From Arthrobacter sp. OVS8 (lineage in GTDB: Bacteria; Actinomycetota; Actinomycetes; Actinomycetales; Micrococcaceae): 64,000 nt of DNA. How positions within the stretch are numbered: the stretch's first letter is position 1; every line of letters starts with the position of its first letter. The notes under the pieces are model-generated. The model was not told where the DNA came from. It saw only the letters and a program-made list of their open reading frames with translations, and searched no databases. The translations under genes were made by a program, and so were the position numbers. Shown here in pieces: positions 42,350-52,590 of this stretch. The DNA is taken from NCBI GenBank assembly GCA_028370155.1, contig CP116670.1, positions 2,232,001 to 2,296,000 of the forward strand, written 5' to 3'.

Positions 42350-44125
42350 CTATGAACGGTTGGTGGCTGGGCTGAAGCTGGGAGTGGTTGCGGCGGGATC
42401 GTCCGCCGGCCGGGACTGCACGCCGGGCGTCCGGAACGTGAACGTGCCTCCGACGGCGGTGGCCAGGACCTGGAGCTCCGCGATGCTGCCGGCGGAAAGC
42501 GGGGACCCGGAGAGGACGGTGAAGTCGGCCAGTTTTCCGGGGCTCAACGAGCCTTTGAGGTGCGATGCGCCGGTGGCCGCCGCCGCCTCGGTGGTGTACG
42601 CCGCCAGGGCCTGGAACGGGCTCAGCCGTTCGTCCGGGTTGCCGAACACGGCGCCGGAGGCGGTGCGCCGGTCCACGAAGGCCTGCATGCCCCGGAGCAC
42701 GTTTCCGTCCGCCACGGGCCGGTCGGAGCTGCCGGCGAGCGTCACCCCGGCGGCAAGGAACGACGCCGCGCGGTAAGCCCAGCCGAGCCGTTCCGGACCG
42801 AGCGAGGCGGTCATGCCGTCCCCTCCGTCGAAGAAGAAGCTGGCCTGCGGGGTGACGGCGATGCCCGCGGCGGCCAGCCGGTGCAGCTGCTCCGGCCGGG
42901 TCATCGACGCGTGTTCGATCCGGTTGGGCACGGTCCGCGGGCCGTATTTCGCGGCGCAGTCGGTGATGATGTCGATCGCCAGATCGACGGCGCGGTCACC
43001 GATGGCGTGGGCAGCGATGGACCAGCCCGCCGCGTAGGCGGCCTCCATTTTCGCCCGGAGCTCCTCCGGTTCGGCCTGGAAATAGCCGGTGTTGCCGGTG
43101 TTGTCCGTTCCGCCGTGGCTGCAGTAGTCCTGGCTGACCGCAGCCGTTTCGCCCAGCAGGGAGCCGTCCAGGAACACCTTCGCCGGGCCCAGCGACAGGA
43201 AGTCGCCGCCGAAGCCGCTGGTGATGCCCAGGTCCAGGCCGGCCGTGGCCGCGTCCGGCGGGTTCTGGCCGCCCAGGGGTGCAGCACGTCCAGGACCGGC
43301 ATCAGCTGCGCCCGGGCATGGAGCCGCCCGCCGATGCTGCCCGCTGGTAGGCGGCCAGCTCCACCGGGCTGTGGCCGATCCAGCCGCCGCCGATCCCAGC
43401 CTCGGTAAAGCTGGTGATGCCCTCCGCGGCGTAGTAGCTGGTGGCCCGGTCCAGCGCGGCTTCGATGGCCTCGCTGGAGTATGGCAGGATCAGCTGCTGG
43501 ATCAGCTGCTGGGCCGTTTCCTGGACCAGCCCGGTGGGCCGGCCGGCGGCGTCGCGGACTATCACGCCGCCGTCGGGGTCCGGGAACGACGCCTGGTCGG
43601 CGCCGGCCAGCCGGAGCGCGGCGGTGTTGACGATGGCCATGTGGCCGGAGTTGTGCCGCATGAACAGCGGCCGGTTTCCCGTGATCCGGTCCAGCACGGT
43701 GATGTCCGGGAATTCACCGCCGTGTTGCTGCTGGCTGAAGCCGGTGGCGAGAAGCCAGCCCGGTCCCGGTCCGGCGCTTGGCTCTGCTGCGCCGGGACCT
43801 GGCCCGGCTCTTTCGGCGCTGTCCGCGGCGCCGTCCGCGGCCACGCCGGCCTCCAGCAGGGCGTAGAGCTGGTTCAGGCCGCGCGCGGCGGAGACGTCCA
43901 GTTCGCCGAGGCCAAGCCCAAACCAGGTGGTGTGGCAGTGCGCGTCGATGAAGCCCGGGGTCACGGTGGCGCCGGCGAGATCCAGGACCTGGGCCGCTTC
44001 CAGCCCGTCCAGGTCATCGTCGAGGCCCACGATCCGGCCCTGCCAGACCCCAGCGACGTGGCGTGCGGGCGGCGCTTGTCCATGGTGATGATGTCCGCGT
44101 TGCGCAGCAGCAGATCGAGTTTCAT
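42350..44125 (-). CDS. Amidohydrolase family protein (YtcJ-like, cyclic amidohydrolase superfamily), three frameshifts
   Basis: About 592 residues. It begins MKLDLLLRNADIITMDKRRP, the small beta-domain of the amidohydrolase family; the metal motif is GFIDAHCHTTWFGLG near residue 70. Later motifs are FLDGSLLGETAAVSQDY, AHAIGDRAVDLAIDII, NRIEHASMTRPEQ and AGSSDRPVADGN with the late Asp. YtcJ-type enzymes include N-substituted formamide deformylases. Frame breaks near 44050, 43323 and 43276 are each cured by one base. It is fourth in the operon, 19 bases after the aldehyde dehydrogenase gene. Substrate unknown. Confidence 0.85.
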
Positions 44126-44144
44126 GGGATACCTAGCGTGGGTC

Positions 44145-45569
44145 TCAGCGGTGGGAGGTGGTGACTGACTTGATGCGGGTGTAGTCCTCCAGGCCAAAGA
44201 CGGAGAGGTCCTTGCCGGTGCCGGAGTGCTTGAAACCGCCGTGCGGGCCTCGGCGGGGATCACCTGGTGGCAGTTGATCCAGACGGCGCCGAAGTCCAGC
44301 TCGTTGGATACCCGGGTGACGACGCCGTGGTTGTTCGACCAGACGCTGGAGGCGAGCGCGTACTTCGTTCCGTTGGCGAGCTCGATGGCCTCCTCCTCCG
44401 TGGCGAACGGCTGGACTGTGACGACGGGTCCGAAGATCTCCTCGCAGACCACCTCGTCGGCCTGGAAGACGCCGTCGATCACGGTCGGTTCGAAGTGGAA
44501 ACCGGCACCGGTGCGCTTGCCCCCGGCGAGGACCCTGGCGTTCGCGGGCAAGCGGGACATAAAGCCCTCCACCCGGTCCAGCTGCGCGGCGCTGTTCAGC
44601 GGTCCCAGATCCGCGGCGTCGCCGCCGACCTGCAGCGCGCTGGCCGCGTCGGCAAGCGCGGCACCGAACTCGTGGTGGATGGATTCCTCCACGAGCACAC
44701 GGGTCACGGCGGTGCAGTCCTGTCCGGCGTTGAAGAACGCGCCGAGCGCAATCTCCCGGGCCGCCAGGTCAATATCGGTGTCGGCGAAGACGATCGCGGG
44801 TGCCTTGCCGCCGAGTTCCAGGTGGACGTCCTTGAGGGTCTTCGACGCCGCGGACATCACCTGAGCCCCGGCCCGGGTGGAGCCGGTGATGGACACCATT
44901 TCCGGGATCTGGTGCTCCACCATGGCGGCGCCGGTCCCCGGCCGCCGCAGATCACGTTCACGACGCCGGGCGGGTACGCCTCCTGCGCCAGCTCGCCCAG
45001 GATGAGGGTGGACCAGGGGTGGTGTCCGCCGGTTTCAGCACCAGGGTGTTGCCGGCGGCGAGCGCCGGTCCGATCTTCCAGATGGCCATCATGAACGGGT
45101 AGTTCCACGGGGTGATCTGGGCGACCACGCCGAGGGGTTCCCGCCGGACGGTGGAGGAGAAGCCGCGGACGTATTCGGTCTGCGCGGTTCCGGACACCAC
45201 GCGGCAGGCTCCGGCAAAGAAGCGCAGCTGGTCTGCTCCGCGGAGGATCTCGATCTCACGGGTGACCGCGCGGGGCTTGCCGGTGCAGGCCACCTCGGCG
45301 TCCAGGAGCCGGTCGGCGTTGGCTTCGATGAGGTCGGCGAGCCTGAGCATCATGGCCTGGCGTTCGGCCGGGGTAGTCCGCCTGTAGCTCTGGAAGGCAG
45401 TGTGGGCGGCCTGGAAGGCACGGTCCACGGTGGCGGCGTCGCTGTCCGGGGCAGTGCCGAGCTGGACTCCGGTGGCCGGGTCGAAGAACGGCAGGGTGGG
45501 CCCGGCCGAACCGTCGGCGGCGCTGCCTGGGACGATCTCGCCGTTGATGATGTTGTGCAGGGTGATCAT
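44145..45569 (-). CDS. Aldehyde dehydrogenase (gamma-aminobutyraldehyde dehydrogenase-like), three frameshifts
   Basis: NAD(P)-dependent oxidation of an aldehyde to its acid; about 475 residues. Motifs: QITPWNYPFMMAIWKIGPAL near residue 150, KDVHLELGGKAPAIVFADTD with the general base Glu, FFNAGQDCTAVTRVLVEES with the catalytic Cys near 285, and EEIFGPVVTVQPF. Frame breaks near 45018, 44938 and 44248 are each mended by one base; the repaired end is PHGGFKHSGTGKDLSVFGLE, as in aminobutyraldehyde or betaine aldehyde enzymes. It is third in the operon after the ThDP enzyme (12-base gap), so it probably oxidises the aldehyde that enzyme makes. Confidence 0.9.
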
Positions 45570-45581
45570 GGCGGGCTCCGG

Positions 45582-47218
45582 TCAGTTGCTGGCGGTTTTG
45601 GGTGAGCGGGTGGCGGGGTCCTGCGGGAGGTGCAGGACCGCCGGCAGCCCGGATTCGACGGCGCGGCGGAAAGCGGCGCCGAAGTCCTCGGTCTTCTCCA
45701 CGCGTTCGCCGTAGCCGCCGTAGGACCGGGCCAGCGCGGCGAAGTCCGGGTTGGTCATGTGGGTGCCCGAGGGGCGGCCCGGGTAGTGGCCTTCCTGGTG
45801 CTCACGGATGGTGGCGAAGATGCCGTTGTCCACCACCAGGGCGATGAACTTCCCGCCGTGGCCCATGGCCGTGGCCATCTCCTGGCCGTTCATCAGGAAG
45901 CACCCGTCGCCGGCCACGGAGATCACCTGGCGGCCGGGGTACGCCAGGGAGGCGGCCACCGCCGCCGGGATCCCCATGCCCATGGCGCCGTTCCGGGGCG
46001 CGGCGAGCGAATTCGCCGTGTTGTGCTTCAGGTAGCGGGCCGGCCACAGCGAGTGGTTGCCGGCGCCGTAGGTGATGACGGCGTCGTCGTCCATTTCCTG
46101 CTTGAGGATTTCCATCACGACGGCGAGGTCCACATGGGTGCCCCCGTCCGGCTGAGCGCTGGAGAACTTCTCATAGTCGGCGCGGGCGCCGGCCAGCCAG
46201 CCGGCCGCCGGTTCCACGGCGGATTCCGTGGCGGCGAGGGCCCTGGCGAAGGAGGTGACGTGGGCGGGAATGTGCTGGTCCAGCCGGCCGAAGTGGCCCA
46301 GCAGATCGGCGCCGGGGTGGACCACGACCGTGACGGCGGCCAGTCCGCGCTTGTAGCCGTCGGAGAGCACGTCGGCGCGGACGCAGCCGACGAAGACGAG
46401 CAGGTCGGCGTCGTCGAGGCGGCGGGCGTTGGCGTCGCTGCGGGCGTAACCGAGGTAGCCGGCGTAGGCGTCGCTGGAGTGCGGGACGGCGTCATAGGCA
46501 CGGAAATCCGCGAGCACGGGGACGCCGTGGCGGGAGGCCCAGCCGGCCAGCGCGTCCGAGGAAACCTGGTCCCAGCCTTCGCCGCCCACCACGATCAGGG
46601 GCTTCTTGGCCGCGGCCAGTTTCGTCTCGAGACCGGCCAGGTCCGCCGGGGCAGGTTCGGTCCGGGCCACGGTGCGGGGTTCCACGGTGGCCGCGTCGAT
46701 GGCGTGGACCAGCACGTCTTCGGGCAGGCCGATCACCACGGGACCGGGACGGCCGCTGAGCGCCGTGAAGATGGCGTCGTCCACCACGCGGGCTGCGGAA
46801 GCGGCGTCGTCGAGCGTCACCACCTTTTGGCGGTGCTGCCGAACCAGGCGTTGATGTCGAACTCCTGGAACGATTCCCGGCCGCGGTCCGCGACCGGGAT
46901 AAGGCCCACGAACAGGATCATCGGGGTGGCGTCCTGGTGCGCGGTGTGGATGGCGATGAAGGCGTTGGCGGCGCCGGGGCCGCGGGTCACCATGGCCACG
47001 CCGGGCAGCTCCGTGAGCCGGCCTTCGGCGAGGGCCATAAACCCGGCGCCGCCTTCGTGGCGTGTCACGACGGTTTCAATGGAGGAGTCGTGCAGGCCGT
47101 CCAGCACGTCCAGGAAGCTTTCGCCGGGGACGCCGTAGACGCGCTGGACGCCGGCTCGTTCGAGCTGGGCAACAATCAGGTGCCCGGCGGTGGTCGATGT
47201 TGTTTGTGGCGTGCTCAA
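45582..47218 (-). CDS. Thiamine-diphosphate-binding protein (2-oxo-acid decarboxylase/acetolactate-synthase-like), one frameshift
   Basis: About 545 residues with the three ThDP-enzyme domains. N-terminal PYR domain: VYGVPGESFLDVLDGLHDS with the cofactor-activating Glu in TRHEGGAGFMA near residue 55. Middle domain: KKPLIVVGGEGWDQVSS. C-terminal PP domain: VAGDGCFLMNGQEMATAMGH with the GDG-N motif near 440. One A is missing in an A-run near 46826. It is shorter and different in detail from biosynthetic acetolactate synthase, so a keto-acid decarboxylase role is more likely. The start is a TTG (47218) that overlaps the TGA of the symporter gene (ATTGAG). Confidence 0.85.
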
Positions 47219-48552
47219 TGCTTCATGCCCTCTTCTTCGATGCTGAGTGCGGGGAGGAAGATCCCGGACAGCGCTGTCATCACGGAGACGACCAGCAGGA
47301 TGATGGCACCGGGCCAGAACGAGTTGCCGTTGGCGGCCACCAGGGCCGTCGCGATCAGCGGCACGAAGCCGGAGATGACGCCCGCGCTGTTGGAGGTGAT
47401 GGCGACGCCGGTGTACCGGACCTTCGTGGCGAAGAGCGCGGTGAGGGCCGTGCCGGACACCGCGTACGGGACGGACAGGGTGCATACACCGATGATCATG
47501 GCGGTGATGACCAGGGCCGGGATGGCGGTGTCGATGGCCAGGAAGACCGGGACGGCCACGAGGGCGGAGGCAACGCCGCCCCAGAGGATCACCTTGCTGG
47601 CACCGTACTTCTCGCCCATGCGGCCGGCCCAGATGAGGACGAAGATCTCGAAGACCGCGGCGAGGAGCGAGCCCAGCAGCAGGGTTTCATAGGGCATTTT
47701 GAGGATCTTGGTGCCGTAGAAGACCACGAAGCTGGTGATGAGGTAGAAACCGCCGATGCCGAGCAGCGCGGAGCACATGCCGACCAGGATCTGGCGCCAG
47801 CTCTTCGTCAGCACGCCGCGGATGGGGGCATGCTCGGTCTCGCCGGACTCCATCAGCGCTTCGAATTCCGGGGACTCGCTGAGCTTGCTGCGGATCCACA
47901 GCGAGATGGCCAGCAGCGGGATCGCCGCAATGAACGGGACGCGCCAGCCCCAGGCGTCGAAGTTGGTCTGGCCCACCAGGTAGAGCATGCCGAAGAAGCC
48001 GCCCGAGGAGAGGATGGTGCCAATCGGTGAACCGATCTGCGGCAGGGCTGCGTAGCGTGCCCGCTTGGCGACCGGGGCGTTTTCGACGGCGATGATCACC
48101 GCGCCGCTCCACTCGCCGCCGACGGCCAGGCCCTGCAGGATCCGCAGCGCCACCAGGATGATGGGGGCTGCGACGCCGATAGTCATGTAGTTGGGCAGGA
48201 GGCCGATCAGGCCGGTCACGACGCCGATGCCCACGATCGTGACCATCAGGATCTTCTTGCGCCCCACCTTGTCCCCGAGGGCGCCGAAGATGAATCCGCC
48301 GATCGGGCGGGCCACGAAGCCCACGGCCAGTGTGGCGAAGGAGCTCATCGCCGAGACGAAGGGGTCCTGGGACACGAAGTACTGCGCGTTGAACACCAGG
48401 GCCGCGGCGGTGGTGAACAGGAAGAAGTCGTACCATTCCAGCGCCGTTCCGACGAGGGCCGCGAGGGCGACTTTCTTGGCCACGCTCTCATCGACGGGCC
48501 CTGGCGACTGCGGGCTGGCGATGGTGGTGGCGTTGCTTGCGCTACTTGCCAT
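47215..48552 (-). CDS. MFS transporter, metabolite:H+ symporter (MHS) family
   Basis: A 445-residue transporter with twelve predicted helices, first gene of the minus-strand operon. MHS-type motifs: ALVGTALEWYDFFLFTTAAA at helix 1, FVARPIGGFIFGALGDKVGR with the loop 2-3 motif, and ILQGLAVGGEWSGAVIIAVE in helix 4-5. Such symporters carry carboxylates, betaines or amino-acid-like compounds. GGAG precedes the ATG. The frame is intact. It is divergent from the PucR regulator. Confidence 0.92.
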   Translation of the reverse strand: MASSASNATTIASPQSPGPVDESVAKKVALAALVGTALEWYDFFLFTTAAALVFNAQYFVSQDPFVSAMSSFATLAVGFVARPIGGFIFGALGDKVGRKKILMVTIVGIGVVTGLIGLLPNYMTIGVAAPIILVALRILQGLAVGGEWSGAVIIAVENAPVAKRARYAALPQIGSPIGTILSSGGFFGMLYLVGQTNFDAWGWRVPFIAAIPLLAISLWIRSKLSESPEFEALMESGETEHAPIRGVLTKSWRQILVGMCSALLGIGGFYLITSFVVFYGTKILKMPYETLLLGSLLAAVFEIFVLIWAGRMGEKYGASKVILWGGVASALVAVPVFLAIDTAIPALVITAMIIGVCTLSVPYAVSGTALTALFATKVRYTGVAITSNSAGVISGFVPLIATALVAANGNSFWPGAIILLVVSVMTALSGIFLPALSIEEEGMKH

Positions 48553-48734
48553 GATTACTCCAAAGAAATGTGACTGGTCTTTGCTGTTGCCGGTGCGGTC
48601 TCCCCATCCGGGGATCATTCCGGCTCCGGGAGGATGCTTCCGTGGGGTGTGATTGGGCTCACCCATGTGTTTCGTTCCATTCTGCCAGTAGCTTTTTCCA
48701 AAATAACTAGCAGTGCGTCACGCAAACCGGACCC

Positions 48735-48740
48735 TAGAAT
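48735..48740 (+). promoter_or_regulatory. -10 box TAGAAT placed for a leaderless pucR start
   Basis: TAGAAT ends seven bases before the ATG at 48747. The 195-base divergent region between the symporter and the regulator must also hold the operon promoter on the minus strand, which I cannot place with confidence. Confidence 0.5.
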
Positions 48741-48746
48741 GTGAGA

Positions 48747-49930
48747 ATGCACAATTTTGAATCGCCGGGCGCCGAGGTCCGCTGGAGTGAGCTGGTGGAC
48801 CAGCTCGAAGGACGCCTGGACATCCTGGCCCTGACCTTCACCGCCCGGGTGCGGCAAATCCCGGAGTACGGCGACAGCCAGGTGACGGTCCCGGAAATCC
48901 GGGACACGGCGCGGGAAACGTTCCGCCGGCTCATCCACGGGCTGCGGAGCGGACCGGAGGAGACGGCACGGGACGGGCTGCTCGCCTTTGCCTCGGACCT
49001 CGGGTCCAAGCGCGCCCGGGCCGGGATCCCGCCGGAATCCCTGACCTCGGCCGTCCGGCTGGACTTCAGCATCCTGTGGGCCGACCTGCTGGAGATCGCC
49101 GCGCCGGAGGACGCCGGCCTGCTCGCGTCCCGGGTGGATCTGGTCTGGCGGGTCGTCGACGAATTCGCCACCCGGACCCACATGAGCTACCTGACCGAGC
49201 GGGTGCGCATGGCCCAGGAAGAGTCCAGCATCCAACGCGAATTCATCGCGCGGCTTTTCAACCAAAGCACGCCCTCGGCCGAAACGTCCGCCCAGGTCGG
49301 TTCGGCCCTGGGTATCGGGCCGGATGCCCGCTGCGGCCTCGTCGCTGCCGGCGGCGAAGCGGGGGCACGCCTCCGCGCTGCGGCAACGCAGTTCGGCTCC
49401 GCCCAGCGCCGCCACAAAATCTTCCTCCACGAATCCGGCGGAAACACCTACCTGTTCTGGCCGCTGCCCCGCGCGCGGCCCGGGCGGCGCGGGGCACGGC
49501 CCTGCAGTTGCCGCCGGTCCTGGCGGACATCCCCTGCGGCTACGTGCCGGAGGTGTACGGGCTGCGCGGTCTCCCCGCCGCCGCCCGGACGGCAGAAAGC
49601 CTCGCGGCCCTGCTCCGGCCGGCCGATTCCGGGCCCCTGTCCGCGGATGCCGCGTGGACCCGGCTGGCGCAGCAGAACCTGCAGGATGCCGGCCTCGACC
49701 TCGCGGCCCAGCTGGAGGAGGCGCTGGAGGAATGCCGCGGCGGGGAGCGCGAACGCCTCACGGAGACGGTGCGGCATTATCTGTCCACCGGCAATGTCAC
49801 GGCCACGGCCGAACAGCTGTTCTGCCACCGGAACACCATCCTCAACCGGATTAACCGTTTCGAGGAACTGACCGGAATCGACCTCACGGTCCCTGCCCAG
49901 GCGGCCCGGCTGGTGGTGGCGTGGGCCTAG
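48747..49930 (+). CDS. PucR-family transcriptional regulator, one frameshift
   Basis: A 394-residue regulator of the CdaR/PucR type. The N-terminal two thirds is a sensor-like region (MHNFESPGAEVRWSELVDQL, later ESSIQREFIARLFNQSTPSA). The C-terminal PucR HTH is LSTGNVTATAEQLFCHRNTI near residue 360, followed by NRINRFEELTGIDL. One base is missing near 49480 in a CG-rich run. PucR regulators respond to purine-breakdown, proline or aminobutyrate-type metabolites. It lies between two divergent transporter units and probably controls both. The message appears leaderless. Confidence 0.88.
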
Positions 49931-49935
49931 CCATT

Positions 49936-49949
49936 GTGTGAACGCACAC
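49936..49949. promoter_or_regulatory. Palindrome GTGTG-N4-CACAC upstream of the second symporter
   Basis: GTGTG (49936-49940) and CACAC (49945-49949) lie just after the pucR stop and 114 bases before the symporter start. A candidate PucR site; no second copy was found in the other divergent region. Confidence 0.3.
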
Positions 49950-50062
49950 TTTGGGGCAGTTTTTGGTGGGATTTCTGCCATTGAGCTGTGATCCTCAACA
50001 CAGAATAGTGGGCTACTACCTTGCACCGGACACTCGTCCCCGCACCCCATCTGGAGATACTG

Positions 50063-51422
50063 ATGGCCCAACTGGTAGAAACCACCTCCCCGCCTCTGCC
50101 CGACTAGACCTTGTCAAAATGCGCAAGATCGCGCTCGCGAGTGTCATCGGCACCACCGTCGAGTGGTACGACCTCTTTGTGTTCGGCACCGCCTCCGCGC
50201 TGGTGTTCAACAAGATCTTCTTCCCCAGCTTTGACCCCATCGTCGGCACCATGCTCGCCTTCGGAACGTTCGCCTCCGCCTATGTGGCCCGCATGGTGGG
50301 CGCCATCATCTTCGGCCACTACGGGGACCGGCTGGGCCGGAAGTCCATGCTGCTGATTTCGCTGCTGACCATGGGCGCGGCCACCTTCGCGATCGGCCTG
50401 CTTCCGGACTACAACAGCATCGGCATCATGGCGCCGCTGCTGCTGCTCTTCCTGCGCGTCATCCAGGGCCTGGCCCTGGGCGGCGAATGGGGCGGCGCCG
50501 TCCTGATGACCGTGGAGCATGCTCCCCGTCGCGGCGCGGGTTCTACGGCTCGCTGGTCCAGGTGGGCGTCCCCGCCGGAACCCTGATCGCCAACGTCGCG
50601 TTCCTCATCGTCGCCTCAAGCGTGAGCACCGAAGACCTCCTCGCCTGGGGCTGGCGGATCCCGTTCCTGGCGTCCGCGCTGCTCGTGGCGGTGGGCATCT
50701 ACATCCGGCTGCACATCGAGGAAACCCCGTCCTTCCAGGCGGTCAAGGAAGCCGGCGCCAAAGCCAAGCTGCCTTTCGCGGCCCTCATGGCCAAGTACTG
50801 GAAGCAGGTCATCCTCGGCGGCGTCGCCACGCTGTCCACCGGCAGCACGTTCACGCTGCTGGTCGCCTCGGGTGTGGCCTACGGCAAGAAGGAACTGGGC
50901 CACTCCGAGGCCCTCATGCTGTGGGTGGTGCTGGCGGCCTGCGCCCTGTGCTTCGTCCTGATCCCCTTCTTCGGCCAGCTTTCTGACAAGTACGGCCGCA
51001 AGCCGATCATCTACGCCGGTGTTGCCGCCGAAGCCTTGTTCGCCTTCCCGATGTTCTGGCTCATGGACACCAAGTCCGTGCCGTTGCTCTTCGTCGCCTA
51101 CCTGGCCATGATGACCGCCTTCGCCGCCAACTACGGCCCGATCGCGACCTTCCTCGCCGAACTCTTCGGTTCCAAGGTCCGCTACTCCGGGCTGTCCGTC
51201 GCCTACATGCTGTCCGGGCTCCTCGGCAGCGCCGCGACGCCGTTCATCACCACGTGGCTGCTGGGTGTGACCCACCAGAGTTCCTCCATCGCCTGGTACA
51301 TCATGGCCGCCTCCCTTGTCTCGCTGGGCGCCTTGTTCGTCCTGACGGAAACCCGGCACGGCAACATCGACGCCGTCGACATGGCCCCCGCCGACGCCGT
51401 CGAAGCGGAGTCCGCCAAATGA
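50063..51422 (+). CDS. MFS transporter, MHS family, two frameshifts
   Basis: A second metabolite:H+ symporter, 453 residues after repair. GGAG precedes the ATG at 50063. The product reads MAQLVETTSPASARLDLVKM (one C added near 50103), then IGTTVEWYDLFVFGTASALV at helix 1 and VARMVGAIIFGHYGDRLGRK. A second missing C near 50525 sits in EHAPPSRRGFYGSLVQVGVP, the MHS loop after helix 4. It lies in one operon with RidA and RraA, with an ATGA overlap to ridA. It is related to, but distinct from, the symporter at 47215. Confidence 0.9.
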
Positions 51423-51888
51423 CCGTTGCCCCCGGCCTTCTTCCTGCGGGCCTTCCCGCCGGTCTTCCCACTGTTTCTCCCGTAAACGGGACGGTCCACC
51501 GGATCGCACAGATCCCGGGCGGCGCGGCCGCCGTGGGCCCGTTCTCCCAGGCGGTCGTCGCCAACGGCTTCGTGTTCACCGCCGGCCAGATTCCCGCGAT
51601 CAGCGGGCTGGATGACCAGCCGGACACGTTCGAGGAGCAGGTGCGCCAGACCATCCTCAATCTCCGGTCCGCGCTAGAGGCCGCCGGGTCGGGCCTGGAG
51701 CACGTGGTCAAAGTCAACGCCTACCTCACCGATCCCGGCCGGCTGGAGGACTACAACCGGGTCTACTCGGAGTTCTTTGGAACGGCCAAGCCTGCGCGGA
51801 CCACGGTCTGCGTGAGCCTGTGGGGGTGGCGCTGGAAATCGACTGCGTGGCCGTTGTTGCCGGCCCGGCCGACGCGGGGGTCCTGTGA
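51419..51888 (+). CDS. RidA family protein, one frameshift
   Basis: A 156-residue enamine/imine deaminase-type protein with a roughly 25-residue Pro/Leu-rich N-terminal extension. The RidA fold features are GPFSQAVVANGFVFTAGQIP, VVKVNAYLTDPGRLEDYNRV and the active-site Arg in AKPARTTVCVSLWG. One G is missing near 51824, after which VALEIDCVAVVAGPADAGVL completes the chain. RidA hydrolyses imines released by PLP or flavin enzymes. It overlaps the symporter upstream and the RraA gene downstream (GTGA). Confidence 0.88.
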
Positions 51889-52547
51889 GCGGCGGGAACG
51901 CCGTGCACGCCCGGCCCGCCGAGCGCAGGGACGAGGGCCCCGGCGAGGGCCTCGGCGAGGGCCTCGCCGCCGTCAGTTACCCCACGATCGGGCACTTCCT
52001 GGAGGACGGGTTTGTGGATCCGGCCATCCGGTCGCTGCTCGACGGCGTCAAGGTGGCCGGCCCGGCGGTCACGGTGCGCATCGCGGACTGCGATGCTTAC
52101 GCCATGAACCGGGCCCTGCTGGAGCTGTACCCGGGAGCGGTGCTTGTAGTGGACATGTCCGGTGACCACCGGCACGCCCCCGTGGGCGCGGTCACCGCCG
52201 CAGCGGCCACAGCGCGAGGCGCCGCCGGCGTCGTCGTCGACGGGGTGGCCACCGACATCCTGGAACTTCGGGCCACCGGCCTGCCGGTTTTCGCCCGCGG
52301 GACCTCGTGCCTGACCACAAAACGGGTCCGCAGCGGCGGCTCCGCCGTGAACGTGCCGGTGCAGTGCGGCGGCATCCGCGTCCGGCCCGGCGACTGGGTG
52401 CTGGGGGACGACAACGGCGTGATCGTCCTGTCCCCGGAGGCGGCGGCCGAGGTCCTGGGGCGGGCCCTGGCGTCCGACGCCGCCGAACCGGCGCTGCTGG
52501 CACGGATTGCCGCCGGGGAACCCTTGGAATCGGTGCTCGCCATCTAG
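51885..52547 (+). CDS. RraA family protein (HMG aldolase/oxaloacetate decarboxylase-like)
   Basis: A 220-residue RraA-fold protein from the GTG at 51885 that overlaps the ridA stop. Family features: GDHRHAPVGAVTAAAATARG, GVVVDGVATDILELRATGL with the acidic metal ligand region, and RPGDWVLGDDNGVIVLSPEA near the C-terminus. Members of this fold are either RNase E inhibitors or, more often, class II 4-hydroxy-4-methyl-2-oxoglutarate aldolase/oxaloacetate decarboxylases. Since RNase E regulation is not evident here, a lyase in the catabolic pathway is likelier. The frame is intact. It ends the plus-strand operon. Confidence 0.85.
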   Translation: MSGGNAVHARPAERRDEGPGEGLGEGLAAVSYPTIGHFLEDGFVDPAIRSLLDGVKVAGPAVTVRIADCDAYAMNRALLELYPGAVLVVDMSGDHRHAPVGAVTAAAATARGAAGVVVDGVATDILELRATGLPVFARGTSCLTTKRVRSGGSAVNVPVQCGGIRVRPGDWVLGDDNGVIVLSPEAAAEVLGRALASDAAEPALLARIAAGEPLESVLAI

Positions 52548-52590
52548 CGGCGGCGCAGGGTTCGGGTCAGGGATGGGGTAGAACTTAACC

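Noticed and set aside
45582..47218. The ThDP enzyme as biosynthetic acetolactate synthase (IlvB).
   Set aside because: No small subunit or ilvC is adjacent, the length is short, and the catabolic operon context fits a keto-acid decarboxylase better.
51885..52547. The RraA-family protein as an RNase E regulator.
   Set aside because: It is translationally coupled to RidA and a symporter in a catabolic operon; a lyase role in that operon is more likely.
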